The translations under genes and the position numbers were made by a program. From Alteromonas sp. a30 (GTDB lineage Bacteria > Pseudomonadota > Gammaproteobacteria > Enterobacterales > Alteromonadaceae): a DNA stretch of 64,000 nucleotides. Where the stretch lies: NCBI RefSeq assembly GCF_026788005.1, contig NZ_JABEPE010000008.1, positions 1 through 64,000 on the forward strand, given 5' to 3'. Under the pieces are notes generated by a model. The model saw only the letters and a program-made list of their open reading frames with translations, was not told the origin of the DNA and did no database searches. Of this stretch, positions 33,129-44,736 are shown one piece after another. Each line of letters opens with the position of its first letter. Within the stretch, counting starts at the first letter, position 1.

Positions 33129-34052
33129 CTAGTTAGGCAGCTCGTCCCACAAAACTTGATTGCGCCCTGTGTTTTTAGCTTCGTATAACATATTGTCTGC
33201 GCGGTTAAGGATGTCATCCTTGTCACTTAAAGAAGATGGCTTACAAGTTATTCCACCAGAACTTATCGTGACCACTTGATAAGGTGTAGCTGTTGGGTGA
33301 GGAATTTTCAAGGAGGCGACGGCACTTCGACACTGGTTTAGTAACATATCTGCGGAAACGCTGTCTGTATTTGGTAACACAACCACAAATTCTTCTCCGC
33401 CAATTCGTGCCACAAAATCTCGAGGACGCTTCAACTGCGACTGGATGCCGTTAGCCACTTCCGCGAGTGCCATATCTCCAGCCGAATGACCAGCAGTATC
33501 ATTGAATTGTTTAAAGAAATCGATGTCGATGACCGCAATGGAGAGTGGCTCGCCTGTCCTCATTGCACTACGCAACTCGATATCAATAACTTGCTCAAAC
33601 TTACGTCGGTTGGCAATTGTGGTGAGGGGGTCTATTAACGCCAGCTCTTCCAGCATACGGCGTTGTCTAAGTAATTGCAGATGAAGCTGAACACGCGCTC
33701 GGACAATTGCTGCATGGAAAGGCTTCTGAATATAATCGCATGCGCCAAGCTCTAACCCTTTTTCCTCAAAATTCACATCCGTTAAGCCCGTAATAAAAAT
33801 AACCGGGATAGACTGGGTACTCGGATCACTTTTGAGTTTTTTTATAACCTCGAATCCATCCATGTCAGGCATAACGACATCAAGCAAAATAATATCTGGG
33901 AATAAATCTTTTGCTTTTTGTAATGCCTGCGCACCACTTTTGGCAACCAAGGTTTTTGCATTCGGCTTAAGCAAATCCGTTAAAATTTTTAAGTTTGCTT
34001 TTTCATCATCGACCAACAAAATTGTTGGTTTATCTGCCAATTCTTGCAACAT
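33129..34052 (-). CDS. Response regulator diguanylate cyclase (REC-GGDEF)
   Basis: 307 residues. The receiver (about 8-125) has DDEKANLKILTDLL, phospho-Asp in DIILLDVVMPDMDGFEV and Lys in YIQKPFHAAI. The GGDEF domain (about 140-305) starts with DPLTTIANRRKFEQV and has the active-site signature RIGGEEFVVVLP with the intact GGEEF. An RxxD inhibitory site (RPRD) sits at the standard position just upstream, so product inhibition by c-di-GMP is expected. It makes cyclic di-GMP when phosphorylated, presumably by the hybrid kinase encoded 59 bp upstream on the same strand. Confidence 0.92.
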   Translation of the reverse strand: MLQELADKPTILLVDDEKANLKILTDLLKPNAKTLVAKSGAQALQKAKDLFPDIILLDVVMPDMDGFEVIKKLKSDPSTQSIPVIFITGLTDVNFEEKGLELGACDYIQKPFHAAIVRARVQLHLQLLRQRRMLEELALIDPLTTIANRRKFEQVIDIELRSAMRTGEPLSIAVIDIDFFKQFNDTAGHSAGDMALAEVANGIQSQLKRPRDFVARIGGEEFVVVLPNTDSVSADMLLNQCRSAVASLKIPHPTATPYQVVTISSGGITCKPSSLSDKDDILNRADNMLYEAKNTGRNQVLWDELPN

Positions 34053-34111
34053 AATCCTTCTTCTTTCTTACTTTGCGCAGGTTAAATTAATACTCGCAAA
34101 ATAGTGACATA

Positions 34112-37100
34112 TTATTCCTTATTGGTCAGCTTTTTTATCCAATTTTGCACAAATGTAGTTGCTTGCTCAAACTCCATTTCATCGACCATCTCTGCAACTT
34201 GTTCAGTATTTTCCTGCATTTCGACAGAAAGTTGCATATTTTGCAGCGCCAATATCAATTTTTCAGCATCAAAATCTGATGAACGCAATAATGGCAGCAG
34301 GCGCTCAAGAATAGATAACAACACATGCTCACTAATTTGAGATACTGGCTTATCTATTTTAACCTGCTCGAAAACCTTCGCTAAGGCATCGGTCAATAGG
34401 GTGATTTGTGAACAAAAAGCATTGATACCCGGAGCGTAATCATTCTGCGACTTCATTGCCGCTTCCATTTGTCCGGCAACATCACTCAACGATAACGCCC
34501 CAATATAAGCAAGATTAGATTTCAATGAGTGTACAATTCGGAATAACTCGTCTTCCTCATGATTTTTAAGGCATTGATTCATTTTTTCAGCAACATCATG
34601 ATTCGAGCGATAAAAATCTTCAACCAGCTCCATATACAATGACTTTCGCCCTTGGAAGCGCGAAACCGCACTGTGTACATCAAGCATATTCGAGGAAACA
34701 AGACGCTCAAATCGCTCGTTTGAGTCATTGAGCGATGCTTTAGTTTTAGGTGGAATCACCTCAGTTTCAATCGCTTTTATTTCGCCATTACCTTCTGGAC
34801 ACCAATGCTTAAGCACACCATACAATTCATCAAGAACAATGGGTTTGGTTATATGATCATTCATGCCAGCTTCAAGGCTCTTATCTTTATCCCCCTCCAT
34901 CGCATGAGCGGTCATCGCAATAACAGGCGTTTCTTGATTAAAGTCTCGGATACGTTTTGTAGCGGTCAGGCCATCCATAACAGGCATTTGAATATCCATC
35001 AAAACAATATCAAACTGCGTATTACGCATTATTTCCACAGCTTCTTGACCATTTTGGACCACGGTAATATTGACGCGAGTGTCGGATAAAAACTCAATTG
35101 CCACCTGTCGATTTATTGCATTGTCTTCCACAAGTAAAAGATTAATGTGATGCAAGTCGGGAGCTTCTAAAGCAACGTTAAAGCGGTTTTCCGGTAATAA
35201 CTGGTGCCCCATGACGGTATATAAAGAGTCCATGAGTGTAGAGCGGCTCACGGGTTTTTCTAAGAAGTCACTAATATTCACAGCGTTCGCAGCATCAATA
35301 GCATCTTCTCTATCGTACGCTGATACCATCAAAATATGTGGTAATCGGCCTTTCGAACCCGACATGATTTGTTTTGCGGCTTGGATACCATCAAGTTCAG
35401 GCATTCGCCAGTCCATCAAAATCACATCGAAGGGCGTGTTATTGGCATCTGCATTTAGCGCCATTTCAATCGCTTCGATGCCATTACAAGCAGTATTTGC
35501 ACTAACACCAAGCCCAAGTAAGCAATCACACATTACACGTCTGGAGATGGCAATATCATCCACCACCAGCACTTTTAAGTTAGAAATAACCTGTTTTTGT
35601 TCAACACGACTCTCTGTTGGTTTTTCATCTGTAATGCCAAGCTGTACCGTAAAGGTAAACTTGGAGCCAACACCAACTTGGCTGGAAACAGAAATATCTC
35701 CGCCCATTAGCTCACATAATTGCTTGCTAATCGCCAAGCCGAGTCCTGTGCCTCCGTATTTTCGTGTGACCGATTCATCTGCCTGACTAAATGAGCTAAA
35801 GAGTTTGTCCACTTGATCTTTCGACATTCCGATGCCGCTATCTTCAACAGAAAACTCCAAGATAACCTTGTCTTCGTGACGCCCAACTAAGTTAGCGTTG
35901 AGCTGAATCACACCTTGTTCGGTAAACTTCACAGCATTGCTGACTAAGTTCGTAATGATTTGCTCAATGCGTAAAGGATCGCCAATGTAAAAATGTGGTA
36001 ATTTCGGGTCAATGGAGAGCACAAACTCCAAGCCTTTTTCATGAATTCTCAACGCACATAAATTAGTCACGCGGCGAATCGACGCTTCTAAATCAAAACG
36101 TGTATCCTCCAAAACCAACTTGTTAGCTTCGATTTTTGAGAAATCCAGAATATCGTTAATTAACGCTAGCAATGACTCCGAAGAATTAAGAATTTTGTTG
36201 AGATAATCTCGCTGTTTACGATCCTCAGCTTTACGCAAAGCCAGTTGAGACAAACCGATAACCGCGTTCATCGGCGTTCTTATTTCATGACTCATATTGG
36301 CAAGGAAATTAGATTTAGCTGTCGTTGCTTCTTCCGCCTTAATTTTGGCTTGTGCTAACTCTTTGGTTCTATCTGAGACCTTACGCTCCAAATCACGGCT
36401 GTAATCAAGGCTTTCTTGATACAAATTGGCGTTTTCGAACAAAATAGCGGTTTGATTTCCCAGCATTTGCAAAACATAACCGCCTTCAGGCTTAAATAAG
36501 TGGCTCAACTCCAAATGCTCAAGATACAACATGCCTTTCAAGCTGCCACCAATCCAAATTGGAATCGCCATAATCGACTTAGGAGCCGACTTTTTAAAGC
36601 ATGGCTCATCACTGGTTAAGCTATGCTCAGGGACATCATCAATGATCAGTTTTTCTTTAATTCGACTCACGTAATTAATTAACGATTTAGGCAACATGTC
36701 TTCAGTGAACGTGTTGGGATAACTCGCTCGTAGCACCATCGGCTCTTGCTTATTAGACAGTAAAATACACCCTCGTTGCGCACCGGCATTTTCAACAATA
36801 ATAGCCATCATTCGCTTAAGATACGCTTCTAAATCGATGGCCCCACTCAGCATTTCCGAGGCTTTTAATACCGAGGATAAATCCAGTAAGTTACCTAAAT
36901 CTTGATTATTACTTTGCCCCCGACTTTCTTCCTCAAATACACGCGCTAACTCCGGTGAGTGTGCGACCAACTGCTCTGCTTTATTAAACGCACGCCACTG
37001 GTGATAGAATTGATTAGCTTGCTTCAAACAGATGATGGCGAACTCTCTTTTGCCTTGCTCCACCCAATAGTCATAAGTTCTTTCACAAATAATGGCCGCA

Positions 37101-40100
37101 TGATTGATATAGCCACTTTCCTGAGCCTGTTTCAACGCTAAGTCATACAACTCCCACGCCTGCGGATTACGCTCTAAAAAGGCAATTTCGGCACGTAAGA
37201 GCTGTAGTTTATGAAGATGATTTTCAGAGGCGGTTTCACACCACTTATCAAACATCGCCTCCAGCTCTTTGGCTTTTTTCAAATGATAATCTTCTTCTTC
37301 CAACGATTTAGCGAAGTGGCTACACCTTGCATGCGTTAACGCCGCATAGAAATAATATTCGGTTACATGATACAAGCCAGGCGCAACGGCTACTAAGGCT
37401 TCTCCCGCTTCCATATGCTTTTTTGCTAATTCAAAATCGTTGAAAATATACGCTAGTTCCATTTTTGCAATGTGGAAACAAAATTGAATAGTGATGTCAC
37501 CGCGTTGCTCCAAATCTTCCAAATCGCGAGTTTCATCAAACCACTCGCCTTGCAATATCAATGGGTCACGCATCGGTGAGTGCAAATTGAGGAGCATCTC
37601 ATACCAAACTGCACCAAACACTTCATGGTAATGCTGATTTTTACCGTTGAAGATAGACAAAGAAAAATCAAACTTATTCTTCACTTCATCTAACGGCTGA
37701 CCAACAAAAACCCGATAAAAGCATTGGAAAAGCAGTGAATGGAAGGCGTACTCAACATTGCCCTTTTCCAAACCCAGATAGTAATTCTTTTCTAATTCAT
37801 CTAGTGAATTGGCCAAATGGGCAGTCCAATGAGCAACAGTAGAGTGCTTGGAAAAGCGAATTTCTGTCTCGAAATTTTTAACGCCTTTGTAAACGCTATT
37901 CAGTTTCTCAGACACATTTACAAAATCTAACGCTTCTTTATATTTTCCATAAGCACCACAAATTAGCAGAGCATGACTCACAAAAATCTTGCTGGAAAAA
38001 GCTGAATTACCGCTACGTAAGCACCATTCCATAGTGGCATACGTTAACCCCATAAAGTATTGCGGCCCCATTAAATAACAAGGCGTTTGCATCACATTGG
38101 CAATATCTAACGCAAGTAACGAGGTTTGATTTTCTAAGACGGGTAATTTGATCAGCGCTTCGATGTTGTTTACATCGTAGAGATTTTCTAAATTTAGGTA
38201 AGTTTCAGCGATGGTATCAAGCTCGGGTAATTCAACCCCAACCTCGCGCATTGCTTCCATTCCTAAATTGATAGCGGATTGAGTTTCGTTTCGAGCAATC
38301 AAGACTAACAAATGCAAGCGCTGAACCAGTTTCAAATCGCGCTGAGATTTTGCTTGTTCTGTCAGCAAAAAGAGATAGTGGTCTATGTCAGAAAATTGCT
38401 GCGTTAAATACATACATTGAGCGAGACCAAAATTTGCTTCGAAGATAAGCTCATATTGTTGTCCCAAATCTGCGGCTTCGAGCAACTCAAGAGCCAAGTT
38501 GAAGTAATTAATTGCTAACTCATAAACCTTTGAGTTAAGCGCCCTTTGGGCAGCCCATAAGTTAAGTTTAGCCAAGTAATATTGACGTCCAGAATCAATA
38601 AAAAATGAACGACTAACATTTAAGTGATCGATGAATTCAAGAATATGCTGTTGCTGCAATGACTCGGAATATCGATTTAAATACCACTGTGCAATGTTGT
38701 AATGAATTTCCGTTGTACTTGCTGTGCCCGGCATTTCATAAGCCGCTTGACGGATCCGGTCATGAGTAAACACCAGTTTAGTCACTCCGTGAGAACCAAG
38801 GTGAGCCGTCATAAGGCCATCTTCAACCCAAATAGCGATGAGTTGCTCTAAAGCCTCTGCGTTATCTTTAATTAAACTAGATAACAAGCTAACAGCAACT
38901 TCATCACCAATACAGGCTGCCGTTTTTAATGCATGTTGGTTTTCTGGGCTAAAGCGTTGGATGCGTTGCGAAACCAAATCGACAACATTATCGGTGATTT
39001 GTTGCTGCTGAATTTTATCGATAGACCAATTCCATGGCTTATTATACTTCTTATACAACAGCTTTTGGTCAACGAGGGCCTTAATAAATTCTTTTAGAAA
39101 GAAGGGGTTTCCTGCTGTTTTTTGCACAAGCAATTGTGCCAAAGGTTTACATGGCTGCTCATCCATTCTCAGTAAATCAGACAACATCAAAGCAACGGCT
39201 AACTCATCTAACGGTGCCAGCGCCATGACATTTACGTTCACGCCTTGTTCTTCCACACTTGTGAGGGTAGCAGTAAGAGGATGATGTTCATCCACTTCGT
39301 TATCGCGATAAGACAAAATAAACATCAAATTATTGATGTCTTCACTTAGCATGATGTCTTCAAGTACCTTGATGGTTGCAATGTCGGCCCACTGCAAATC
39401 ATCCAAAAACATGACAACGGTTCTATCTTGGCTACACAAAGTTTGGATCAAGCGCAGCAATAAGCTGTTGAACTGCTCTCCATACTCCAAAGAACGAGTG
39501 GGGGTTTCCGTTCCTTGCCCTAGCACTAAACCCAATTTAGGCAATAAACGCGTCATTAACTCTGCATCAAGACCAAGCGCTTCGCGTAACTTACCTTCCC
39601 ATTGCCATAACTTGGCTTCATCCAACGCCAACATTTGATCAATGAGCGCTTCTATCGCATCCAGTAAACCGGAATAAGCCTGATCAATTTTAAATTGATC
39701 GAACTTACCTGATATGAAAATGGCTTTGTGCTGGGAAACAGTTGGAATAAGTTCCCTTATTACACTGGACTTACCAATACCCGAAGCACCATGAACCACC
39801 TGTACTTGCTTATTACCTTCCATCGCCCGATAAAAGGTGGTTTGCAGCCACTCTATCTCTGTACTTCTTCCGTATAAGTGATGGCTAAACAGGAGTTGAT
39901 CACTTTGATCTGCCGTTCCTAGTTCAAAATCGGGGATAACCTGTTGTTCGTTCCACGTGTTTAAACACGTCAATAAATCCTGTTTCAGCCCTGCAATAGT
40001 GCGATAACGTTTTTCTGGATTCTTTTGCAGCAGAACCTGAATAATTTTAAATAAAATTGAGGGAACTTGCGTGTTCTCAGGAACGGGAGGTTCACTGGCT

Positions 40101-40759
40101 ATATGGGCATAAATAAGCTCCATGGGCACATCTGACTCAAACGGGAAAACGTTATAAAACAAGCGATACAAGATAATACCCAGAGAATACAAGTCTGCTC
40201 TTTGTTCAATAACTCGATTAACCCTCCCCGTTGCTTCTGGAGCGATGGTTTTCAGGCTAAGTAAATTAACTTCGTTTTGCGAAATGGGCGCACTAACGCT
40301 GTTTGTTCGTTTCAGATAGGAGAGGTCAATTAAAAAGGGTAATGCTTCATCCGGCACAACATAAATATTTTGAGGGGCAATCTCCCCAATGATGACGTTT
40401 TCTTTATGAAAGTCCTCAACAATGGAAGCAAGAGAAACAGCGAGTGCTAACTTATGGTGAAGTTCTAGCGCTGAGTCATTCAAATAAGAAATGAAATCCT
40501 TTACATCTGCTGACACCGGCATAACAGCATGACAAGACTGCTGCGACTCAGCTAATTCAGTAATACTCGCAAGCGAATAAAAAGAAAATTGCTGCTGGAC
40601 TTGGTTATCATCCAAGAATTTTTTTAGCTTATCAGGATCACTACTGATTAATTGTTTAACAAAATAAGCACTACCTTCCTCATCTTGAGCTTTAAATAGG
40701 CGTATTTCTGGAGTGACCGAGGCAAGTTCTTCTGTTAATTCGTAATCGAGTATACTCAC
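34112..40759 (-). CDS. Giant hybrid sensor: kinase-like domain, AAA ATPase, GAF, histidine kinase, two receivers, Hpt
   Basis: 2215 residues. Order: serine/threonine-kinase fold (about 20-270), STAND-like AAA ATPase with Walker [12 protein letters not shown] (about 323-333) and Walker [13 protein letters not shown], a long helical repeat region (about 650-1270), GAF (about 1295-1440), coiled coil, HisKA with H-box [19 protein letters not shown] (His about 1492), HATPase ([12 protein letters not shown] about 1673), receiver 1 ([11 protein letters not shown] about 1785), receiver 2 ([11 protein letters not shown] about 1921) and Hpt ([13 protein letters not shown] about 2075). In the kinase-like domain the HRD position reads IGE within IIGEIAPQN and DFG reads DLS, so catalysis is doubtful, though the VKQL lysine and APE remain. 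No membrane segment is seen, so it is cytoplasmic. It heads a three-gene phosphorelay set. Confidence 0.9.
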   Translation of the reverse strand: MSILDYELTEELASVTPEIRLFKAQDEEGSAYFVKQLISSDPDKLKKFLDDNQVQQQFSFYSLASITELAESQQSCHAVMPVSADVKDFISYLNDSALELHHKLALAVSLASIVEDFHKENVIIGEIAPQNIYVVPDEALPFLIDLSYLKRTNSVSAPISQNEVNLLSLKTIAPEATGRVNRVIEQRADLYSLGIILYRLFYNVFPFESDVPMELIYAHIASEPPVPENTQVPSILFKIIQVLLQKNPEKRYRTIAGLKQDLLTCLNTWNEQQVIPDFELGTADQSDQLLFSHHLYGRSTEIEWLQTTFYRAMEGNKQVQVVHGASGIGKSSVIRELIPTVSQHKAIFISGKFDQFKIDQAYSGLLDAIEALIDQMLALDEAKLWQWEGKLREALGLDAELMTRLLPKLGLVLGQGTETPTRSLEYGEQFNSLLLRLIQTLCSQDRTVVMFLDDLQWADIATIKVLEDIMLSEDINNLMFILSYRDNEVDEHHPLTATLTSVEEQGVNVNVMALAPLDELAVALMLSDLLRMDEQPCKPLAQLLVQKTAGNPFFLKEFIKALVDQKLLYKKYNKPWNWSIDKIQQQQITDNVVDLVSQRIQRFSPENQHALKTAACIGDEVAVSLLSSLIKDNAEALEQLIAIWVEDGLMTAHLGSHGVTKLVFTHDRIRQAAYEMPGTASTTEIHYNIAQWYLNRYSESLQQQHILEFIDHLNVSRSFFIDSGRQYYLAKLNLWAAQRALNSKVYELAINYFNLALELLEAADLGQQYELIFEANFGLAQCMYLTQQFSDIDHYLFLLTEQAKSQRDLKLVQRLHLLVLIARNETQSAINLGMEAMREVGVELPELDTIAETYLNLENLYDVNNIEALIKLPVLENQTSLLALDIANVMQTPCYLMGPQYFMGLTYATMEWCLRSGNSAFSSKIFVSHALLICGAYGKYKEALDFVNVSEKLNSVYKGVKNFETEIRFSKHSTVAHWTAHLANSLDELEKNYYLGLEKGNVEYAFHSLLFQCFYRVFVGQPLDEVKNKFDFSLSIFNGKNQHYHEVFGAVWYEMLLNLHSPMRDPLILQGEWFDETRDLEDLEQRGDITIQFCFHIAKMELAYIFNDFELAKKHMEAGEALVAVAPGLYHVTEYYFYAALTHARCSHFAKSLEEEDYHLKKAKELEAMFDKWCETASENHLHKLQLLRAEIAFLERNPQAWELYDLALKQAQESGYINHAAIICERTYDYWVEQGKREFAIICLKQANQFYHQWRAFNKAEQLVAHSPELARVFEEESRGQSNNQDLGNLLDLSSVLKASEMLSGAIDLEAYLKRMMAIIVENAGAQRGCILLSNKQEPMVLRASYPNTFTEDMLPKSLINYVSRIKEKLIIDDVPEHSLTSDEPCFKKSAPKSIMAIPIWIGGSLKGMLYLEHLELSHLFKPEGGYVLQMLGNQTAILFENANLYQESLDYSRDLERKVSDRTKELAQAKIKAEEATTAKSNFLANMSHEIRTPMNAVIGLSQLALRKAEDRKQRDYLNKILNSSESLLALINDILDFSKIEANKLVLEDTRFDLEASIRRVTNLCALRIHEKGLEFVLSIDPKLPHFYIGDPLRIEQIITNLVSNAVKFTEQGVIQLNANLVGRHEDKVILEFSVEDSGIGMSKDQVDKLFSSFSQADESVTRKYGGTGLGLAISKQLCELMGGDISVSSQVGVGSKFTFTVQLGITDEKPTESRVEQKQVISNLKVLVVDDIAISRRVMCDCLLGLGVSANTACNGIEAIEMALNADANNTPFDVILMDWRMPELDGIQAAKQIMSGSKGRLPHILMVSAYDREDAIDAANAVNISDFLEKPVSRSTLMDSLYTVMGHQLLPENRFNVALEAPDLHHINLLLVEDNAINRQVAIEFLSDTRVNITVVQNGQEAVEIMRNTQFDIVLMDIQMPVMDGLTATKRIRDFNQETPVIAMTAHAMEGDKDKSLEAGMNDHITKPIVLDELYGVLKHWCPEGNGEIKAIETEVIPPKTKASLNDSNERFERLVSSNMLDVHSAVSRFQGRKSLYMELVEDFYRSNHDVAEKMNQCLKNHEEDELFRIVHSLKSNLAYIGALSLSDVAGQMEAAMKSQNDYAPGINAFCSQITLLTDALAKVFEQVKIDKPVSQISEHVLLSILERLLPLLRSSDFDAEKLILALQNMQLSVEMQENTEQVAEMVDEMEFEQATTFVQNWIKKLTNKE

Positions 40760-41157
40760 AATAATAATCTTGATGTTTGTAAATAATCACTTAAGACACA
40801 AGCCTTTACGCTTGATGTCCTCTCATTTCATCATTTGGAATTATTAGCTCCTCACTAACATAGGTAAGAATTTAACTTTACCAAGCGGTTATATTTTTTG
40901 AGGAGTAAATAGTGCCTTTTTTCGAGCAATAGTTTACCTTGTCTCGCCCTGACTCGCACGATGTTATCCCAAAAGCATGGTTATAAAACAACTTAAAAAA
41001 TTTTCCATTTAGATCCCGCAGACAACTGCAAAGCCAAAGATTTTCATGCATAATAGCCGCGCCCGCAGGGTGCCTATAACTTAATCCGTTTTGGCATTAC
41101 TTTTTACGGGCGTTGCCAACAGTATGATCCAGAGAGAAAAACTAACAAGGAATTACG
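40760..41157. other. Divergent intergenic region between giant kinase and TonB receptor
   Basis: About 400 bp with no open frame of protein-like composition. It must hold promoters for both genes. A GC-richer patch around 41050-41080 (GCCGCGCCCGCAGGGTGCC) stands out from the AT-rich surroundings, but no operator, riboswitch or RNA gene was recognised. AAGGAAT at 41148-41154 is the ribosome site of the receptor gene. Confidence 0.6.
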
Positions 41158-43380
41158 ATGTTATCGCAAAGATGTATATACACAGGACTTATCCTAAGTA
41201 CCGCATTTTTTGGTCAGGCTAATGCACAGGACGCTGCTAGCTCAGACGAAAGTGTAGAGAAGATTGTTGTTTATGCACAAAAACGTGCACAAGACATTGC
41301 CGATATTGCCATTCCCGTTACTGTGGTTTCTGGCGATGATATTCAAGAGTTACAGCTTAAAGATACAACGCAAATCTCCTCTCTTGTGCCTAATTTTAAG
41401 ATCACAACAAACGCCGGCGAAGGCACACCTCCTTCATTTAATATTCGCGGCATCGGCATGATCGATTACAACACATCCTCCATTTCCCCGATTTCGATTT
41501 ATTCAGATGGTGTCGTTGGTGGCAGTGCAAATAACTTATCAGTTAACTTATTCGACATTCAGCACCTTGAAGTTCTGCGTGGTCCACAGGGCACATTGTT
41601 CGGTAGAAATACAACCGGGGGCGCGGTACTTATTCATTCAACGATGCCGGGCGACGAGTTTGGTGGTTATTTGAACGCTGGCGTTGCACAGCAAGACCAC
41701 ACTTCCGCTGAAGGTGCGGTTAACTTACCTTCAAATTCCCGAGTTAAAAGCCGTTTAGCATTTAACTACGACAATTACGATTATTCCACGAACAACCTTT
41801 TCCCGGGCGCGCCAGATGGCGGCTTGAAACAGTTAAATTTCCGCTGGATCACTACTGCCGATTTTGACGACGTTCGTTTAACAACTAAGTTCCAACACGA
41901 TGATTGGTCAGGTTCAACAAAACCCATTCATAGTTTGGGGATTGATCATGCTACAGAAGGCCGTCAATGTACGCCGGAAGAATTAGGTTCACCGGCTTGT
42001 GTTAACGTTTATGGTCATAGTATTGATAGCGACAATTATTGGGACGCATCAGCCGATACTGCTGACAGAATTCATGACTCTGAATCTTGGGCGGCCAGTG
42101 TAAAGGTTGAGTGGGACATTACCGACGACATCATGTTCACCTCAATTAGCGGCTACCGAGATTTAGACCGTTTCCATGCATTCGATTCAGACGGCCCGGG
42201 TGAATTTACCGAAGGAACAATGGGCACAGACAACAGCTTGGTTAGCCAAGAATTCACGGTCTCTTATGAAAATGACGACATGTACTGGATCACCGGCCTC
42301 TATTATCTAAATGAGGATATTCAGCAGGAAAACAGTATTGATGTTGCTCGCTCACTTCGTGAAGCTCCGCCAGAAGTCGCCGCAAATGCAATCCAAGTGT
42401 TTTACCACAATGATTTAGAAAATGAATCCGTTGCACTTTTCAGCCAAGTGGATTACCAACTTTCTAGCACTTACACATTAACTGCCGGATTACGCTACAC
42501 AGATGAAAGCACTGAATGGTCATCACTTGCAGATTTCGACGTTGTTGGCGCTTTCATTCCCGGAGCTTGGGATTTAAATGGCGAGGTTGAAGATGACGAA
42601 TTATCTGGCAAGTTATCGTTAATCCAGAAAATAAATACCGACCTCAGTGTTTACTACAGCTATGCTCGTGGATATAAGAGCGGCGGTTATAATGGTGCTT
42701 ACTCATTAACACCTAACGTTGCAGCAAATTCTGAATACCGTCCTGAAAAATTGGATGCTTATGAAATCGGCAGCCGCTGGTCATTCTTAGATAAGAAAGC
42801 ACGCTTAAATGCTTCCGCTTTCTACTACGACTATAAAGACCAACAAATCTTCGTATTACTTAACGATGGATCACCTTTTGGTGTACTGCGTAACGCTGGT
42901 GATTCTACCATTTATGGTTTAGAAACCGAGTTTAGTTACTCGCCAACACAAGCATGGCAGCTAGATTTAAACCTTGGTTATATTCCAGAAGCAGAGATCG
43001 GCGAATTCCGTTTCGGTGAAGTCGTGATTGAAGAAACTCGCTTGCCGTTTACTTCTAAGTGGAACATTGGTGGTCGCGCCCAATGGGAATCAGAAATCGG
43101 TAACGGTATGCTGAAGGCTGAATTGGGATTTGACTACCAATCAGAATTCTATTTCGATCAAAACGAAAATCCATATACGCGTCAAGGTGGCTTCGCCCTT
43201 TGGAATGGTCGCGTAAGTTATGAACTTAGTTCTGGACTAAGCTTCGGTATCTGGGGCAAGAACTTATTTGATAAAGAATATGCAGAATTAAGATTTGACT
43301 CTATTGCCGGTTTACGAGCTATCACTGAGCTGAAAGGTGAGAAACGTCAAATTGGTGTCGACGTAACTTATAAGTTCTAG
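41158..43380 (+). CDS. TonB-dependent outer membrane receptor
   Basis: 740 residues. A signal peptide (LILSTAFFGQANAQ) is followed by a TonB-box-like segment (EKIVVYAQKRAQ), a plug domain (PVTVVSGDDIQELQLKDT, with GIGMIDYNTSS and HLEVLRGPQGTLFGRNTTGG) and a 22-strand beta-barrel ending in an aromatic residue (IGVDVTYKF). It imports a scarce ligand at the outer membrane using the TonB complex. The 'xxRGPQGTLFGRNTTGG' type is common in receptors of Alteromonadales and sphingomonads for siderophores or carbohydrates; the ligand cannot be read from the sequence. A terminator follows, so the membrane gene behind it is probably separate. Confidence 0.93.
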   Translation: MLSQRCIYTGLILSTAFFGQANAQDAASSDESVEKIVVYAQKRAQDIADIAIPVTVVSGDDIQELQLKDTTQISSLVPNFKITTNAGEGTPPSFNIRGIGMIDYNTSSISPISIYSDGVVGGSANNLSVNLFDIQHLEVLRGPQGTLFGRNTTGGAVLIHSTMPGDEFGGYLNAGVAQQDHTSAEGAVNLPSNSRVKSRLAFNYDNYDYSTNNLFPGAPDGGLKQLNFRWITTADFDDVRLTTKFQHDDWSGSTKPIHSLGIDHATEGRQCTPEELGSPACVNVYGHSIDSDNYWDASADTADRIHDSESWAASVKVEWDITDDIMFTSISGYRDLDRFHAFDSDGPGEFTEGTMGTDNSLVSQEFTVSYENDDMYWITGLYYLNEDIQQENSIDVARSLREAPPEVAANAIQVFYHNDLENESVALFSQVDYQLSSTYTLTAGLRYTDESTEWSSLADFDVVGAFIPGAWDLNGEVEDDELSGKLSLIQKINTDLSVYYSYARGYKSGGYNGAYSLTPNVAANSEYRPEKLDAYEIGSRWSFLDKKARLNASAFYYDYKDQQIFVLLNDGSPFGVLRNAGDSTIYGLETEFSYSPTQAWQLDLNLGYIPEAEIGEFRFGEVVIEETRLPFTSKWNIGGRAQWESEIGNGMLKAELGFDYQSEFYFDQNENPYTRQGGFALWNGRVSYELSSGLSFGIWGKNLFDKEYAELRFDSIAGLRAITELKGEKRQIGVDVTYKF

Positions 43381-43449
43381 AAAAATCATAATCTTACACT
43401 GATTTTAAGCAGTTTATTTACAATAAGTCAGTTGACTTGAACGCCAAAT

Positions 43450-43491
43450 AAACGCACCCTTTTGGTAATTAAAGGATGCGTTTATTTTTTT
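43450..43491 (+). terminator. Intrinsic terminator after the TonB receptor
   Basis: AAACGCACCCTTT pairs with AAAGGATGCGTTT (one wobble) around TGGTAATT and is followed by ATTTTTTT. It lies immediately before the ribosome site (GGGAGATG) of the next gene. Confidence 0.85.
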
Positions 43492-43502
43492 GGGAGATGT
43501 AA

Positions 43503-44684
43503 ATGAAACTCTGGAAGTTGTGCTGGCCTGTATTACTATCAATAGCAATACCACTTTGGGTATCACAGTCCGTTTATACCGAAGGATATCCTCCCGGATA
43601 TTTTAATTTTCCACCTCAATATACCGCAAAAGAACTTCCCGGCTTTAATCTTCCTATTTTTATTGGCTTAGCAATATTTTGCTTTGCATTTACTTTATTT
43701 CTCATCTGCCCCAAGTGGTTTGGTTTCCGAGGTGAAAAACCGGAAATAATGCCAATTAGTCATAAATCCCTTCCTTGGTGGTTTTGGCTTGGCCTCATAA
43801 TGATGAGCTTTTTCTGGTGGTTGATGTGGTCACACTCTACCGCTTTTGGCGAGTTAGTTTATTGGTCCTTCACTCCCCTCTGGTGGGGCTTCATTTTAGT
43901 GCTCGATGGAATCGTTTATAAACGTAACAACGGCATTTCGTTGTTATCCAGTAAGCTCAAACTTATGGGAATTGCCTACATTGTTTCTATCGTGGGTTGG
44001 GCTTATTTCGAGTTCTATGATTATTTTGTGTTGGGAAATTGGTATTACCCTCAAGCCTACGATGCGCCTTGGCCACACTGGCTTCTGGTCATAGAGTTTT
44101 TTATCACATATGGCACTATCACCGTGGTTTTCTTTGAATGGTTCTCACTATTTAAAACCTTTCCTAAATTGCCTGCCCGCTATAAAAACGGTCCCAAAAT
44201 GAATATCCCAGGTAACGTTTTGCTTCTGATTGGAGCGATTCTGGTTGTCTGTATGGTGATGTGGCCTTTCCCCTTCTTTTGGGTGGTTTGGATAGGACCA
44301 TTTGCCATCTTGTCCGGCACATTAGTTAACTGCAAAATTGATAACACGTTCTTGCAAATCGCTCATAAAGGCGACTGGAGCAATGGTGTATTAATGGGAC
44401 TAGCATCCTTATTCAATGGTTTTGTATGGGAATTTTGGAATTATGGAAGCACCCATCTAGGTATCGATACACCAACTAACCCAAATTATTGGGACTACAA
44501 TATTCCCTATGTCGACGCGGTGTATTTATTCAGTGATATGCCTTTACTTGGCTACTTTGGCTACATCCCGTTTGGTGTTTTAGTGTGCCAAACATTCCTC
44601 TGGTTTGGCAGTGTATGTGGATTCAAAACCAATATTGAATTAACTCCCATACCCAATACCGCTAACTCCACTTTGTCAAAATAA
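43503..44684 (+). CDS. Polytopic membrane protein, Trp-rich, function unknown
   Basis: 393 residues with about nine predicted membrane segments and very many aromatic residues, often in clusters (PWWFWLGLIMMSFFWWLMW). The C-terminal part carries WEFWNYGSTHLG and, 20 residues later, IPYVDAVYLFSDMPLLGYFG followed by YIPFG. I have the impression of a conserved 'WExWN ... IPYV ... EMPLLGYxGYxPFG' family of uncharacterised membrane proteins, but cannot name it. It stands between a TonB receptor and a second polytopic protein, each separated by a hairpin. It is no transporter of a class that I recognise. Confidence 0.75.
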   Translation: MKLWKLCWPVLLSIAIPLWVSQSVYTEGYPPGYFNFPPQYTAKELPGFNLPIFIGLAIFCFAFTLFLICPKWFGFRGEKPEIMPISHKSLPWWFWLGLIMMSFFWWLMWSHSTAFGELVYWSFTPLWWGFILVLDGIVYKRNNGISLLSSKLKLMGIAYIVSIVGWAYFEFYDYFVLGNWYYPQAYDAPWPHWLLVIEFFITYGTITVVFFEWFSLFKTFPKLPARYKNGPKMNIPGNVLLLIGAILVVCMVMWPFPFFWVVWIGPFAILSGTLVNCKIDNTFLQIAHKGDWSNGVLMGLASLFNGFVWEFWNYGSTHLGIDTPTNPNYWDYNIPYVDAVYLFSDMPLLGYFGYIPFGVLVCQTFLWFGSVCGFKTNIELTPIPNTANSTLSK

Positions 44685-44692
44685 GCTTCGCT

Positions 44693-44715
44693 CGGGCATA
44701 TCTTAAGTATGCCCG
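44693..44715 (+). terminator. Hairpin after the Trp-rich membrane protein gene
   Basis: CGGGCATA and TATGCCCG pair around TCTTAAG. The downstream CTTATCTT is a poor T-tract, so termination may be partial and the next gene may be co-transcribed. Confidence 0.5.
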
Positions 44716-44736
44716 CTTATCTTAAGAGATATACAA

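Noticed and set aside
32327-33226. Longer receiver-Hpt protein starting at 33226
   Set aside because: The extra 46 residues overlap the end of the GGDEF gene, are Ser/Thr/Cys-rich without motif, and the receiver fold begins after ATG 33088.
34104-40759. Many plus-strand open frames of 60-190 codons across the giant hybrid kinase gene, for example 35211-35786
   Set aside because: They lie opposite a long, motif-rich gene, have no ribosome sites or recognisable motifs, and have a composition expected from antisense reading of coding DNA.
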